A stretch of DNA of 64,000 nt, from the NCBI RefSeq assembly GCF_014633365.1, contig NC_068350.1, forward strand, positions 1,121,001 to 1,185,000, written 5' to 3'. This document shows positions 9,970 through 22,500 of this stretch, one piece after another. Each line of letters starts with the position of its first letter. Position 1 is the stretch's first letter. The stretch comes from Diospyros lotus (lineage: Eukaryota > Streptophyta > Magnoliopsida > Ericales > Ebenaceae). A model generated the notes under the pieces. The model was not told where the DNA came from. It saw nothing but the letters and a program-made list of their open reading frames with translations, and did not search any database. Position numbers and translations under genes: made by a program.

Positions 9970-11053
9970 ATTTTCTTTAAAACTTTTACTATGTAAAGGT
10001 TTCTTTGTGGTATTTCAAATAATAGTAGCCATTTCAATCCATATTTGCTTAGCCTTTCTTTCTACGGTCTAATCTCTTATGCGATACTTTTTTGTTGAAA
10101 ATAGCTTTTTTTTTCTTACCTTTTAAATCCCACCTTATCATTCTTGGGATTTATTTTGTATCATTCTCTATTTTTGATATAGATGTCAAGGGCTGTACAC
10201 TTATATTGAGTGGTTAGGTATTCTCTCACTATAACTTTACAATCCTTAAAACCTAAGCAATCCTATTATCTCATAAGAATGTTGTTTATTTGGGTATCTG
10301 ATGAGGCAACTTTTCATATGTGACCAAGAGTATATCTTGTTTCTTAAACCTAGTTGTAGCTATGTTGAGTTCATAGAAGAGAGCTCCCCTTAGTCCATGA
10401 GACTCCCCTGCTTTATGAGGGTTGGGGGAGAGTCATTTTAGGACATGGTCTTACCCTTGTTTTTCGAAGAGATTGTTTACACAATTTGAACCCATATCCC
10501 AATTACAAATGAGTAAGTTATGATTGTTATCATGGCTTGCCTTCTTACGATGAGCTCAACTGGAGTAGCAACATCAAAAATAGCTTTGCACTCTTTATTT
10601 ATTTCTCCAAATTGATAACCTTATATACATCTCTATATCCATTCATTTATTTGCCCACATGACTATTTTCTCATCTCCTATAACGATATTCTCTCCTCTA
10701 GGTATTCCTTGCACCAACCACTCCAAATCCTTGCAAAATTTTGTCCTTGTCTCTTCTAACCCAACTTGTGGTGCATATGTAGTTAATAATATACATCTTT
10801 GCTTTTCCCATAACAATTTTAGCTACAATGGTTTTGCCTACTTTTCTTTTCATATTCACTTGCCTATCCTCTAAAGTCATCCATAATAATCCCCACTCTA
10901 CTCCTTGCATGATTTTCTTAGGTATGAAAATTTATTATCAACATTTTAGCCTTTTCTCTTGTTCACCTTGTCTTTTGGAGGCAGATAATGTTAAAAGGTT
11001 GAGAAATATGATTACGTAGATAAAGTTGTTCGAGGTGAAAAGACTAGGAATAT
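9970..11053 (-). mobile_element. RTE-type LINE, endonuclease-side piece
   Basis: On the minus strand this continues the LINE broken by Copia-1. 10910-10698 reads as an apurinic-type endonuclease remnant matching the full-length LINE near 31830-31990 (positions of the VDVKR and STYAPQ blocks are recognisable but mutated). 10650-10560 matches the GGDLNGHVG block region. 10370-10200 and 10140-9980 match the linker at about 32200-32420. The 5' side stops where the Copia-2 LTR begins, and a SINE sits inside it. No frame is intact. Confidence 0.8.
10387..10551 (-). mobile_element. tRNA-derived SINE (Au-like), minus strand
   Basis: On the minus strand it starts with a tRNA-like promoter region: the ggcaagccatgataac block fits an A box and gggttcaaattg a B box. 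A CTCTTCG-type block and a conserved tail with cccccaaccct follow. The 6-bp repeat gagctc flanks it at 10381-10386 and 10552-10557. LINE similarity resumes on both sides, which confirms the insertion. The layout resembles the Au-type SINEs of many plants. Family name is tentative. Confidence 0.7.
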
Positions 11054-11362
11054 TGTTAGTGCCAGTGCGTATGCATTGGGGAAGCATCTAATAGTTTGCT
11101 CTAACAGTTTGTTGTTGCTACTATGTTTGTGTTTAAATTGATGTAGTTTACGACTGCAATTTATGTTTTGATTATTGATGTCTAATATAAGCGGTATTCT
11201 TATTTTCGACAATCAAGCTGCCTATATAAGTAGCTTATAGATATTTTGTATGTTTTAACTCTCATTTTCTGATTCTCTTAATAAGAGTTTTGCTTGAGGT
11301 ATTATTTCTCTCTCTCTCTCTCTCTCTCGTTATATCCTTGATCTAATCCTAGGGTTTCTACA
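11054..11362 (+). repeat. Copia-2 5' LTR
   Basis: It starts tgttagtgcc and ends gggtttctaca, directly before the primer site. It contains a TATA-like tatataagtagc near 11222 and a (TC)n run near 11307-11328. The boundaries come from the TG...CA rule and the primer site, because no second LTR survives for comparison. Confidence 0.75.
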
Positions 11363-11375
11363 TGGTATTAGAGCC
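11363..11375 (+). promoter_or_regulatory. Copia-2 primer-binding site
   Basis: tggtattagagcc matches the initiator tRNA-Met primer motif of plant copia elements with one change (c to t). Confidence 0.85.
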
Positions 11376-11390
11376 TTCTGCTCTTCTCTA

Positions 11391-14300
11391 ATGGCCTCTA
11401 ATCAATCCTCCTCTCCTTCTCCTCGATCCTCGTCTTCTTTGTTGTTTGCTTCTCAAGCTGATTTCTCAGTAGTAGCAAAAGCCTTTAGCTTCATTTTGAT
11501 AAAGCTTGATTCCAGTAACTATATTTTTTGGAAGGCTCAAATTCTAACTACAATTCGAGCATTTGATCTAGTCTTGTTCCTTAACAAAACTGCTCCTCCT
11601 ACAAAAAGTTTGCCTGATCCAAATGGAAAAGACACAATTATCAATCCAGAATACTTGAATTGGATCCGATCCGATTAGCTCTTGTTGGGATGGCTCTTCT
11701 CAATAATTGGCGAAGAAGTTTTAGCATAGGTGATTCATTGTGAATCATCTGTCGAGTTATGGTTTACTTTAGAAAATCTTTATGCTTGCCAAACCATAGC
11801 TAAGTCATTTCAATTGAAGCAGAAACTAAGATCAATCAAGAAGGATGATCTCTCGATAAATGATTACATTCTGAAAATTAAGACAATTAGTTATTCTCTA
11901 GCTGCTATAGGCGAGCCATTAACTGATAAAGATTTACTATTTGCAATCTTGAATGGACTAGATCATGATTATGAAACTGTGGTGAGCTTAATTACCTATT
12001 AAATGGATGAAATTGATTTGGAGAAAGTCCGGTATTTACTTCTAATGCATGAGCAACGATTGTCGGTTAAAAATTCATCTTTGAGTGCTTCCTCTTTGAA
12101 TTCAGTTATGTATGCAAATGTTGCATCATCTAATTCACAGAATAATACTGGCTTTGGTGACAATAATAGAGGAGGTTATTCAGTAAGAGGAAACAGTTTT
12201 ATGAATAGAGGAGGAAGAGGTCGAGGAAGAGCGTCTAATAGAAGAATTTATTGTCAGTTTTGTGGCAAACCAGGTCACTTTGTTGACAAGTGTTATCATC
12301 GCTTTGATAAGAATTTTCAGCAACAAGTGCCTAATCAAGGTTTTACTCGAGCAAATGATGGGAATCAGTATAATAATAGAGCTTATGTGGCCTCCTTTAG
12401 TGATTCTAATGGAGCCTACATGAGTGAGACATGTTCTCTGTTAGGTTCTCACGATGGCAATAACCCTAGATCCTCTACTTCTTCTGATACTTTTGTTGCT
12501 CAATCTTCATTTTCAAATCCTTCTTGGTTTGTTGATTTCGGAGCAACATATTACATTACATCAAACCTGAATAACTTATCCTTACACACACCTTACAATG
12601 GTGGAGAAAAAGTTATCATAGGTAATGGTAAGCAGCTGCCTATAACTCATGTCGGTACTAGTCAGTTGTATACTATCCTCAAACCTACTTCAGTCCTTAC
12701 AATTCCTAATGTTCTTTGTGTTCCAAATATGAAGAAAAACTTACTTAGTGTTTCTCAATTAACTCATTATCATAATATTGTGGATGAGTTTCACCCAAAT
12801 GTGTGTTTGATTAAGGACAAAACTACCAAATTGGTGCTGCTCAGGGGACATCTTAAGGATGGACTCTATCGATTGCTGCCAGCATCTTGGTCTGCTGTCA
12901 ACAAGAATTTTGCCCCATCCCTAGAGCCTTTATCTGTTGATTCAGTTTTTCTTTCTTTAAATACATCTAATAAGAAAAAGGCATATAAAAGACATAACTC
13001 ATTTAGTTATGAGCTGTCGAATCTTGTAAATGTTGCTCAAAGAACTACTAATTGTCAGCAATGGCATGTTAGATTGGGACATCCCTCCTTGAATGTTCTG
13101 AAACTTGTATTGAATAAAATTGATATGTCTTGTTCACTCTCCAATTTGTCATTTTGTGACTCGTGTAGTGTAAAGTTGGAAAGTTAAGTCAACTTCCTTT
13201 TTCTAGCTGAGAAATTACAACTACAAAACCATTAGAATTGGTTTATTCAGATCTTTGGGGACCTGCACCTATTGTGTCAATTGAAGGATTTCGATATTAC
13301 ATAATCTTTGTGGATGGGTTCACTCGATATACTTAGCTTTATCCTTTAAAACTTAAGTCTAATGCCCTTTCAGCTTTCACTATCTTTCATAAATTTGCTG
13401 AAATTCAGTATCAAACCAAGTTTCGAGCTTTACAAACTAACAATGGAAGGGAGTTTAGAGCATTCTTACCTTATCTTCAATCCAATGGTATTCAACCTAG
13501 ATTTACTTGTCCACACACACATCAACAAAATGGTATGGCAGAAAGAAAACACAGACACATAGCTGAAATGGGTCTAACATTGTTATCCCATGCCCACATA
13601 CCCTTAAAGTTCTGGGTGGAGGCTTTTTAGACAGTTGTTCACCTAATCAATGTCATGGCCCTAGGAGCCATAGATGGGCAAAATTGTAATAGGGATATAA
13701 ACAGTTGTTAGAGGGTAATTTGCAATTTGTTAGAATTTCAGTTGTTCTGCACATGGTGCTTGGGTTGAGGCCAAACAGATTGCACATGGGTGCAGGAGTA
13801 GTGAGGCTATAAATAAGCCACTGTTGGAGGAAGAAAGCATGCTTGAATTGATATTGAATCTCTCATTTTTCTCTCTAGAATTCTCTCCCATTCTCCCTCT
13901 CGTTCCCTTATGCAATTCTCCCTCATTTCTCTCTAATTTCTTCTCCCATTTCTGTCCCATTTCCCTCTTGAATCATTCTGTTTCAATTCTATTCAATCGG
14001 ATCCTTTTGATTGTCAATTCCAACCCTGTTATGAACCCTAGGTTCATGACAATCAATTGGCTACCTGCTTTCCCTATCAAGTACAACACACCCTTTGACA
14101 TGCTCTATCAAAAGCCACCTAACTATCAATTGTTGCAATTTTTTGGATGTGCTTGTTTTCCTTATCTTCGTTCCTACCACAAGCACAAGTTCGACTTTCA
14201 TTCTACCAAATGTCTCTTTATTGGCTATACTCAAGCTGGCTATAAGTGCATGCATCCATCAAGGAGAGTGTATGTGTCTCAAAATGTGAAATTTAATGCT

Positions 14301-14415
14301 AATGAGTTTCTTTTTCTTACTCTGTTTGTCATTCCTTTTTCTACTTCTAAAACTGTATCCTCATCTTTAGGGTACTCTACTGACTTTCTTCATCCTATTG
14401 TTATTTCTCCTACAG
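11391..14415 (+). pseudogene. Copia-2 gag-pol remnant
   Basis: Gag starts at 11391 (MASNQSSS). In-frame TAG codons follow at 11676 and near 11727, and a TAA at 12000. A long frame at 12003-13187 holds an RGGRGRGR-type basic stretch, the zinc knuckle CQFCGKPGHFVDKC near 12250, and a protease reading WFVDFGAT where D-S-G-A is expected. It continues with the GAG-pre-integrase RLGHPSL block. Frame is lost at 13185. Integrase continues in pieces (DLWGPAP near 13254, ITFVCPH-like region near 13505, AERKHRH near 13540) with a stop near 13628. A solo LTR interrupts it at 13651. The integrase end and linker (FGCACFP, KFNANEF) continue to about 14415. Not functional. Confidence 0.88.
13651..14051 (+). 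mobile_element. Solo LTR (401 bp) in Copia-2 integrase
   Basis: It begins tgtcatggccctag and ends aaccctaggttcatgaca, so the ends are inverted (tgtcatg/catgaca). Perfect 5-bp target repeats atcaa lie at 13646-13650 and 14052-14056. The host integrase reading HLIN continues directly into WLPAF across the gap. A second member of the same family sits at 46888-47235. It has a TATA-like ctataaataagcc near 13809 and pyrimidine-rich 3' half. Confidence 0.95.
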
Positions 14416-15837
14416 GTCGTTGCTTACCCCTGCATTAGATATTATATGGCCTAAATACTCCACATGACTCTGTGCAAAGGCACATTTAAACACCTTAACA
14501 TACAATTTATTGACTCTAAGGATCTCAAAAGTGGTTTTCAAGTGATCTAGGTGCTTGGCAAATGAGGGGTTGTAAATCAGAATGTCATAAAAAAAGACTA
14601 AAATAAATTCACGCAAGTAGGGTTCAAATATTTGGTTCATTAACGCTTGAAAGGTAGCTGGGGCGTCGGTGAGTCTAAAGGGCATTACCTTGAATTCGTA
14701 GTGCCCTTGGTGAGTTTTAAAAGCAGTTTTAGGGATATCTTGAGGCTCCATTGGGATTTGATGGTAACTTGATCTAAGGTCCAGCTTAGTGAAAACAAAT
14801 GCATGCTTCAACTCATCAAGTAAGTCTTATACTATGGGTATGGGAAACTTGTCCTTGATGGTTATGGCATTGAGATGTCGATAATCGACGCAAAATCTCC
14901 ACGAATCATCCTTCTTTTTGACAAGTAACACGGGAGATGCAAAAGGACTATGGTTGGGTTGGATGATCGATTTTTGTAACATGTCCTTAATGAGTCTTTC
15001 TATTTTAGTTTTTTGTTTAGGGGGATAACGGTAGGATCTCACGTTAATTGGTTCGAAGTTGGGCTTGAGATTGATGGTATGGTCACATGGTCTTTTAGGA
15101 GGAAGGGAGTTGGGTTTGGAAAAGAGGTCCTTGAACTCAATTAATAGCATGTTGAGGGAGTTAGTTTTGTGTATCTTCCACTGATCATGCGAATAGCTGC
15201 TCACTATAATTGTCAACTCCCTTTCCTGCTCCTACCCTTCCTCAGTGACCCCCAAAGCCTGGATGGAGAACAGCTACGCCACTTGAGAGAACTTGCTCTT
15301 GAGCATTCTCTGGAGTCTCTTCCCCGTTATCATCTTGCACACTCCTGATTCTTGACTGCCCTTGAGTACCCTTATTTTTCCTTCTTTCTCAAATGTCACC
15401 TCCATTTTATTGAAGTCAAAGCTAATAGGACTCACCCTTCTCATCCAGTCCACCCCAAGTACTACATCACAACCCCCCAACTTTAACAATCTCAAATTTG
15501 CCACGAATTCTTCACCATTCATCTCCCAGCAAAATCCCAAACATAAGGATTGACTTAAAATCTTATTCTCGTTTGCCACTATCATCGAGAGGGGGTGAGA
15601 ATCTGAGACCTTACACCCCAGTTTCTTTGCCATGCCCTCATCTAGGAAACTATAGGTACTCTTACTATCAATGAGTACCATTAGTGGACAGTGGTGAGCT
15701 CTTCCTTCCACCTTAATGATCTTATTGTGTGCCAATCCCTTCAGTGCATGCTGGGAGATTTCTCCCCTATCTTCTCCTTCCACCTCCAAAGTCTCGCCTG
15801 CTAGTTCTTCCTCCTCATCTTCCCCTTCCAGTAACAA
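14410..15837 (-). pseudogene. Gypsy pol remnant: protease and reverse transcriptase
   Basis: Read on the minus strand from 15837. An aspartic-protease segment (MVLIDSKSTYSF where DSGATHSF is usual, later VVLGVDWM) is followed by a break near 15274. The RT N-terminal part lies at 15216-14827 ([23 protein letters not shown]). The RT core lies at 14811-14410 (FTKLDLRSSYHQI, FKVMPFRL). The catalytic box reads FFYDILIY where F-D-D is expected, so one metal-binding aspartate is gone. The RT ends just after the GHIIS block at the junction with Copia-2. RNase H, integrase and the 3' LTR are absent. Confidence 0.9.
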
Positions 15838-15871
15838 GATTTAGCATTTGCATCTATTTCTGGGGAAGTAT

Positions 15872-16159
15872 CTATTCCGCACCTATACATAAGTTCACTT
15901 GGCGTCTTTGTTCTATTAACACCCCTCCATTTGTTGGATTAGGGGCTACAAAAGGTAATGCTAGGATTCCCTTGCTACTGTGTCCCACCTCTCTTCCTAA
16001 AGTCCTGTTTTCGGACTGCCATCCTCCGACAATCACTCCTTTCACTTGACTACGTTGCTTCTTTAATAATGCCTCGATCGTCATTTCTTGCAACCTCGCA
16101 CTCTCTGCAGCTTGTCTCACTGTCGTTGGTTGCATCATCTTCACCATGGGTCTCGCTTT
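15872..16159 (-). pseudogene. Gypsy gag, 3' part
   Basis: A minus-strand frame at 16147-15872 begins MVKMMQPTTVRQAAESARLQ, a helical segment of the kind found after the capsid domain of gypsy gag. A short spacer and the protease frame follow. The upstream half lies at 23601-24440 beyond Copia-3. Confidence 0.7.
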
Positions 16160-16394
16160 AGTGGAAGAGTAGTTACTGTTGTTTCTTGTATTTGTTTCTT
16201 ATTTAAATTCTATTAATAGTTAAGTCACGCTTCGTTTTCTGTTAGGCGGTTGTTATGTTTTTCAGTTTATATATAAGGACAATCTAAGTCCTTCGTTATT
16301 TGTTGATTGTAATACTTTTGTTTTCAATATCAATCTGCTCGAGGCCTTCTTCATCTCGACTTTTCTTTTGTTCGGCCTTGAAGCTCTCGCTTCA
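16160..16394 (+). repeat. Copia-3 5' LTR
   Basis: It matches 23369-23600 from gtggaagagtag to ctcgcttca. The first base of the expected TG is mutated. It contains a TATA-like tatatataagga near 16267. Confidence 0.9.
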
Positions 16395-16407
16395 TGGTAT
16401 CAGAGCC
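16395..16407 (+). promoter_or_regulatory. Copia-3 primer-binding site
   Basis: tggtatcagagcc follows the LTR directly and is the consensus initiator tRNA-Met site. Confidence 0.92.
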
Positions 16408-16510
16408 TAACTGACTCACGTTAATTTCTTCTTCTCACACTGTGACCTCTTCTTCATTGCCTCACTCCAATTTTGTATTGTCGTCGACATCACAGTTAGA
16501 CTTTACAGCA

Positions 16511-19500
16511 ATGGCAAAGGCGTTTAGCTTTGTTCCGATCAAATTGGATTCCAACAACTATTTGTTCTGGAAAGCTTAGATTTCAACGACGATTAAAGCG
16601 TTTGACTTGCAACAATACATCAACAAGGCTCCAACACCTATGCAATACATTCACTTGTAACACCCCACTTCTCTGGAGCGTTAGGTAACGTAAGATTCTG
16701 GGGATATATTTTTTTTTTTCCAAACAACAGAAACTCAACGCAAAAATTGTTCTCCGAAGATCCCATTACACCTTCTCAGATTATCAACTTAGAATCATTA
16801 ATAAACTAAGACAGGTAAATCACCTCAAATGCCGAAGCTAGATCGAAACCTCAATAGAACATAACCGGAACTACTTTATTCATATCATAAAGCCAAACTA
16901 GCATTTTACATGATGTCTTCAAAATAAACTACATAATTGAAAATGACATATCATAAACTATCCACTAATTGCCGTCACTCCTCAGCATTCCCTTTTCCTT
17001 TTGCACAGCAGCCTTCACCTAGAATGTTTGAATATTCCAGGGACATAGTCCAAATTAGATGATGAATCATCTAAGTGAGAGTTCAAAACACGTTTTCATG
17101 GATGAATGCAGGACATGAAATAAACCAACACAACCCGGCAAGCCCTAGCCCAAGAGAATCCCACACAACGCTCAACCTTACCACAGGGAGAGAGCAATCT
17201 TTCTAAAGGCCACGCCACCACATCGACACAACGTGGTCCTAGCTTATGAGGGGCAAGATCAACGCATCTCCCCAACATCTTGGGAACGATCGTTACCACT
17301 CTCAGCCCAGGAATGTCACATCAACGTAGGAACCCAGCTCACCACAATTACGTCAGGGATTACGTTCCCACTCAAAAGCATCCAAGAACCACTACCCAGT
17401 CCCAACTCAAATTCCATATGGACCACCTAGTCATCCTAGTGCAACTTTCTTGACCAAATGGCAAGGCACGGAAACCAAGGCGGCTATCCTGGCATGCATA
17501 CCAACACAAGATACCCCTATTATTCCGTCAATACCCTTGGAGAATTATGGCTATACTATTCAGACAACATTCCAGCCTGACATTCCATATGAATAACACA
17601 AAACGCATGACAATGCCACAAATCACAACTTAATGCATCATATAAACAACAATTTATAAAATACAATGCACAGGTACAAAACGTTTAGGAACGAACCTCC
17701 CTCATGAAACCAATTGTCACCGGTTACCGTTCGCATGCAACAAAACCATTTTGCATGACACCAAAACACATTTAAATATAACAAATACCAAGTTTTCAGG
17801 ATAAGAACAATTCTCAATAAATAAGTTCTAGAGAGAACACTCACTAACCAAAACATTTATAATAAACTAAAAATCAAGTTTTTCGGTAGAACACTCACAA
17901 GTCAAAATCAACTTTTGGGATAGAACCAATCACCTTAAATGTAACTCAGAATGCCTCGAAATTCGAACTCAACCTTGACTCTGGTGTCAAGCTTTTAAAT
18001 ACTAAATTCTAAACCCCAACACGTTCCTCAAGCTTCAAATATATTTTCAAAAACTTTCTAACTTTCTATTATTTTTCTTCCTCTCCTTCCTCTCTGCGCA
18101 TTCCTTCTCCGCACGTCTTCATTTCTCTCTTCATTTTTCCTAAGCCTTTCAACTATTTATAGGTGATTTGAGCCTTGGCCACCAAGAACTGATCATTACA
18201 TGCCTCAATTATCATGTAATTTCCTACAGCTTATCTCATTCTGTAATTATTCTCCCTATGTGCAAGAGATAACAACCAAATTGAACTCCAATAGCTGCCT
18301 TGCCACCACTTCATATATACATATTATAATTTCATCATCATGGCCAAGGAGCTTTCCTTCATGCACACCTCACACACATATATATGTATATATAATTTAT
18401 ATAATATATTATGCATAATATATATAATTTGTTAAAATTATAAAAATTATATATAAATCTCTTAATTAAATTCTTAATCCCACTTAGGCATTGCATAATT
18501 ATAATTATATTCTCAAATATTAATTTTATTTAGATTAAAATACCAAAATTCCAAAATTAATAACTCAAAATTACTCAATAAAGACAATTTTGCCCTCCAG
18601 GCCCTCACGAGACCCTTGTTTCATCCCGAAACCATTTTAGGGTTGATCCTAATGCAAAATCGAAGCTCCCTTGGGGTTCCGTTGACTTTCCGGAAGTCCC
18701 CTACGACGATTCGATTTTTCAGCCTAATCCATAGCTATATCGAAAATTGTTCCCGATTCAACTTCTTTTGATGCCTAAAATCATAACTCGAATCACTCGT
18801 CGATACTATTCCATTTTCCTTAAATATCTAGGGTTTGGGGTGCTCCTTTCAGTCGATTTGGTCACTTAAAACTGTGATAGTGTACCCTATAGACTCATTC
18901 TTTCAAAAATTTCACTTATGCCCTTCGTAAAATGCCATTTATAACCTCAAGAATTTCTCGAGTATTACATTCACAATCCAGATAATCCAGATCGTGATGC
19001 TCAGGTGCTAAATCCTGACTATCTCAGTTGGATCAGGTCAGATCAACTTCTCTTAGATTGGTTATTTTCGACTATGGAGAAGGATGTTTTGGCGCAAGTC
19101 ATACACTGTGAGTCTTCATCTGATGTTTGGAGTGTCCTTGAAAACTTATACTCACAACAAACTGTTGCAAAGTCATTTCAATTAAAATAACAATTAAGAT
19201 CTATGAAGAAGAATGATCTGTTGGTCAATGATTATATTCTAAAACTTAAAAGTGTTAGACATACTTTAGCTGCTATTGAGAGCCGTTGAATGATAGAGAA
19301 TTGTTGATGGCCATTTTGCATGGCTTAGATAGTGATTTTGAGACTGTTGTAAGTCTAGTCACATATCAGATGGATGATATCGATATTGACGAAGTGCAAT
19401 ATCTTTTATTAATGCATGAACAACGACTTGCTGCTAAGAATGCCTCTAGTGTTTCCTCCATCTATATAACATTGGATTTGCTAGTGTTAATTTAACCTCA

Positions 19501-22500
19501 TAGTGGACAAAGGATAATTCTGGAGTGTCTAGAGGTGGTGGTGGTTCTAGAGGAGGAAATTATAGAGGACGGGGATGTGGTCGGTCCTTTGGCTGTAGAA
19601 TGTATTGTCAGCTTTGTGGACGACTTGGTTATTTGGTTGACCGTTGTTATCATCGGTTTGATCAAAAATTATAGAGGTGGAAATTATAGAGGACGAGGAG
19701 CTCATTGTTATCTCCTAATCAAAATTCTAATTTTGGTTCTTCTCTGTTTGGTAGAGGCAATGGTTCTTTGGTTCATAATCCTCAATTGTTCGTGGCTCAT
19801 CCCATTGGATCTAATGAAGCCTACTTAGCTGATAGTTCTGAGACTTACCATGGCACTTTGCCATCATCTTCAGACATTTCCTTTTCATTTTCTGCTTCTC
19901 AATTCTCTCTTGCACCAACCTCTCATGGTGATGCTTCATGGATTGTGGACTTTAGTGCTACAAATCACATCACCTCCAATTTAAACAACCTATCCATTCA
20001 TTCTCCTTATGGTGGCAATGATAGAGTTGCAGTTGGCAACGGTAAGAAGTTACGTATATTTCATGTTGGCTCTAGTCACTTATGCACACAAACTTCTCCT
20101 CAAACCTTCCTGTCCTTACCTAATGTGTTTCATGTTCCTTCTATGCAACGGAATCTTATCAGGGTTTCTCAATTGACTAAGGATCATAATCTGATTATTG
20201 AATTTCATGCTGATTCTTGTTTTGTTAAGGACAAGGAGTCAAATCGTGTGCTGCTTCAAGGGATTCTTAGAGATGGATTGTATCATTTTGTTCCAGCTTC
20301 TGGTCCTACTGATCCTAAATCGATGTCTAAGTTTGGTTTCAAGTCAAGAATACCAGTAGCTTCCTTGTCAAGAAGGATTCAAGCTACTTCTTTGTCTGTA
20401 GATTGTTCTTCTTCAAATAAATGTAAAAGACCAATTTTGTCTACTGAGTCTTGTGTTCCTATTATTTCATATGTTTCTAAAATTTGTCAGCAGTGGCATG
20501 CCAAATTAGGGCATCCTTCTTTACATGTACTTTGACTTGTGTTGAATAAAATTGGTCTTCCTTGTTCAGGTTTGAATATGTCTTTTTGTGATTCTTGCAA
20601 AATAGGCAAAATGCATCAACTTCCTTTTGATGATTGCATGATTACAGCAAAAACTTCTCTAGAACTTGTTTATTCTGATATTTGGGGATCAGCACCGGTG
20701 CTCTCTACTGAGGGGTTTAGATATTATATTGTTTTTGTTGATGCATACACTAGGTACACATAGTTATATCCTTTGAAATTAAAGTCTGATGCCTTGGCCA
20801 TTTTTAAAGCATTTCATAAGCTTGCCGAACTCCAGTATAATATCAAACTCAAGGCTCTTCAAACTGATAATGGTGGTGAGTTCAAAGCTTTCATACCTTA
20901 TTTGACTGCTTGTGGCATTCAACATAGATTTACTTGTCCTTACACACATCAATAGAATGATGTAATGGTGTGGCTGAATGTAAACATCACCACATAGCTG
21001 AAATGGGTCTTACCTTATTAGCTCATGCCCATATGCCCTTAAAGTTTTGGGTATAAGCATTTGCTACTGCTGTTCATATCATTAATCTTTTACCAGCTTC
21101 TACCTTAAAGTTTCAGTCACCATTTTCAGTTCTTTACTATAAAGAGCCTGATTATATGAAATTACAACCGTTTGGTTGTACTTGTTGTCCCTTTCTTCGA
21201 CCCTATAACAAGCACAAATTTCGATTTCATTCCACCAAATGTGTATTTCTAGGATATAGCCATGTGCATGCTGGTTTCAAGTGTCTACATCCCTCAGGGA
21301 GAGTCTATATTTCTCGTCATGTCAAGTTTAATTCCGAAGAATTTCCTTATTCTACGTTGTGGACTTCTTCCTCAAGTTGTTCTTCTCTGTCTTCTATTTC
21401 TAGTGATTGTTCTAGTCCATCTACTACAACACTTCACACTCTTTCTTCTTTTCTGGTTAGTTCCTTACCCTCAGTATCTTCTCAAGCAACACAATCCTTT
21501 CCTTTGTCCTCTATTGTTCCTTCTCCCATACTTAATAATTCTTCAGCTCAACCCTCACCTCAACCTTCCGAATGTATGAGGCCTACTTCATCTTCTATTC
21601 CATCCGGTCATCCTAAATCATCTATTTCTAAACATGCTCCTGCTCCTTCCATTCATCCTCTGATCACCCGATCCAAAGCCAAACATCTTTCTGTTTCCAC
21701 TCCATATGCTTTAGTAAGCACCTCAGAACCAAATTCAGTTCAAGAGGTTTTCTTAGATCCTAAGTGGGTTAGAGCTATGAATGAAGAATATACTGCTCTT
21801 CAACGCAATCTGATGTGGAGTTTGGTTCCATTTTCCTCTCATATTAATCTGATTGATTGCAAATGGGTGTTTCGGATAAAATATAATTCTGATGGCTATG
21901 TTTTAAAACATAAAGCTCGGCTGGTTGCAAAAGGTTTTCTTCAAAACTCTAGTGTTGATTACAGTGAGACCTTCAGTCCGGTGGTTAAGACTCCCACCAT
22001 TAAGGTTTTGTTCTCTTTGGCAGTCAATTTTGGTTGGGATATTCAGCAAATTGATGTCAATAATGCCTTTTTGAATGGTGATCTTGGTGAGACAGTTTTT
22101 ATGAAGCAACTAGAAGGGTTTGTCAGCTCTGAGTTTCCTACTCATGTTTGTAGATTGAACAAGTCCTTATATGGCTTGCGTCAATCCCCTTGTGCTTGGT
22201 ATAATAAGCTAAATGGAGCATTACAATAGTGGGGTTTTAAGAAGGCAGTTTCTGATGCCTCTCTTTTCATTAAGAAGACTTCTAGTTATGTGTTGTTTGT
22301 TCTAATCTATGTTGATGATATTTTGGTGACTGGTTCAGATTCTTTGGCTCTTCAAGGGTGTATTCAGGATTTGGACAAGAATTTTGCTCTTAAAACTCTT
22401 GGATCTGTTAACTACTTTCTTGGGTTTGAAGTGTATAGAAACTCCACTAGTCTTTATCTCACATAGTCCAAGTATACTATGGATTTGTTAAGGAAAGCGA

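Larger units (their letters stand above)
11054..14415 (+). mobile_element. Copia-2: Ty1/copia retrotransposon, 3'-truncated
   Basis: The element has a 5' LTR and primer site, then gag, protease and integrase regions, ending abruptly near 14415 where minus-strand Gypsy sequence begins. RT, RNase H and the 3' LTR are missing. It is related to Copia-3: both share a gag start with AKAFSF.{3}KLDS.NY, an IRSD block and a similar protease. It inserted into the minus-strand RTE LINE, whose match stops at 11053. Confidence 0.88.
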
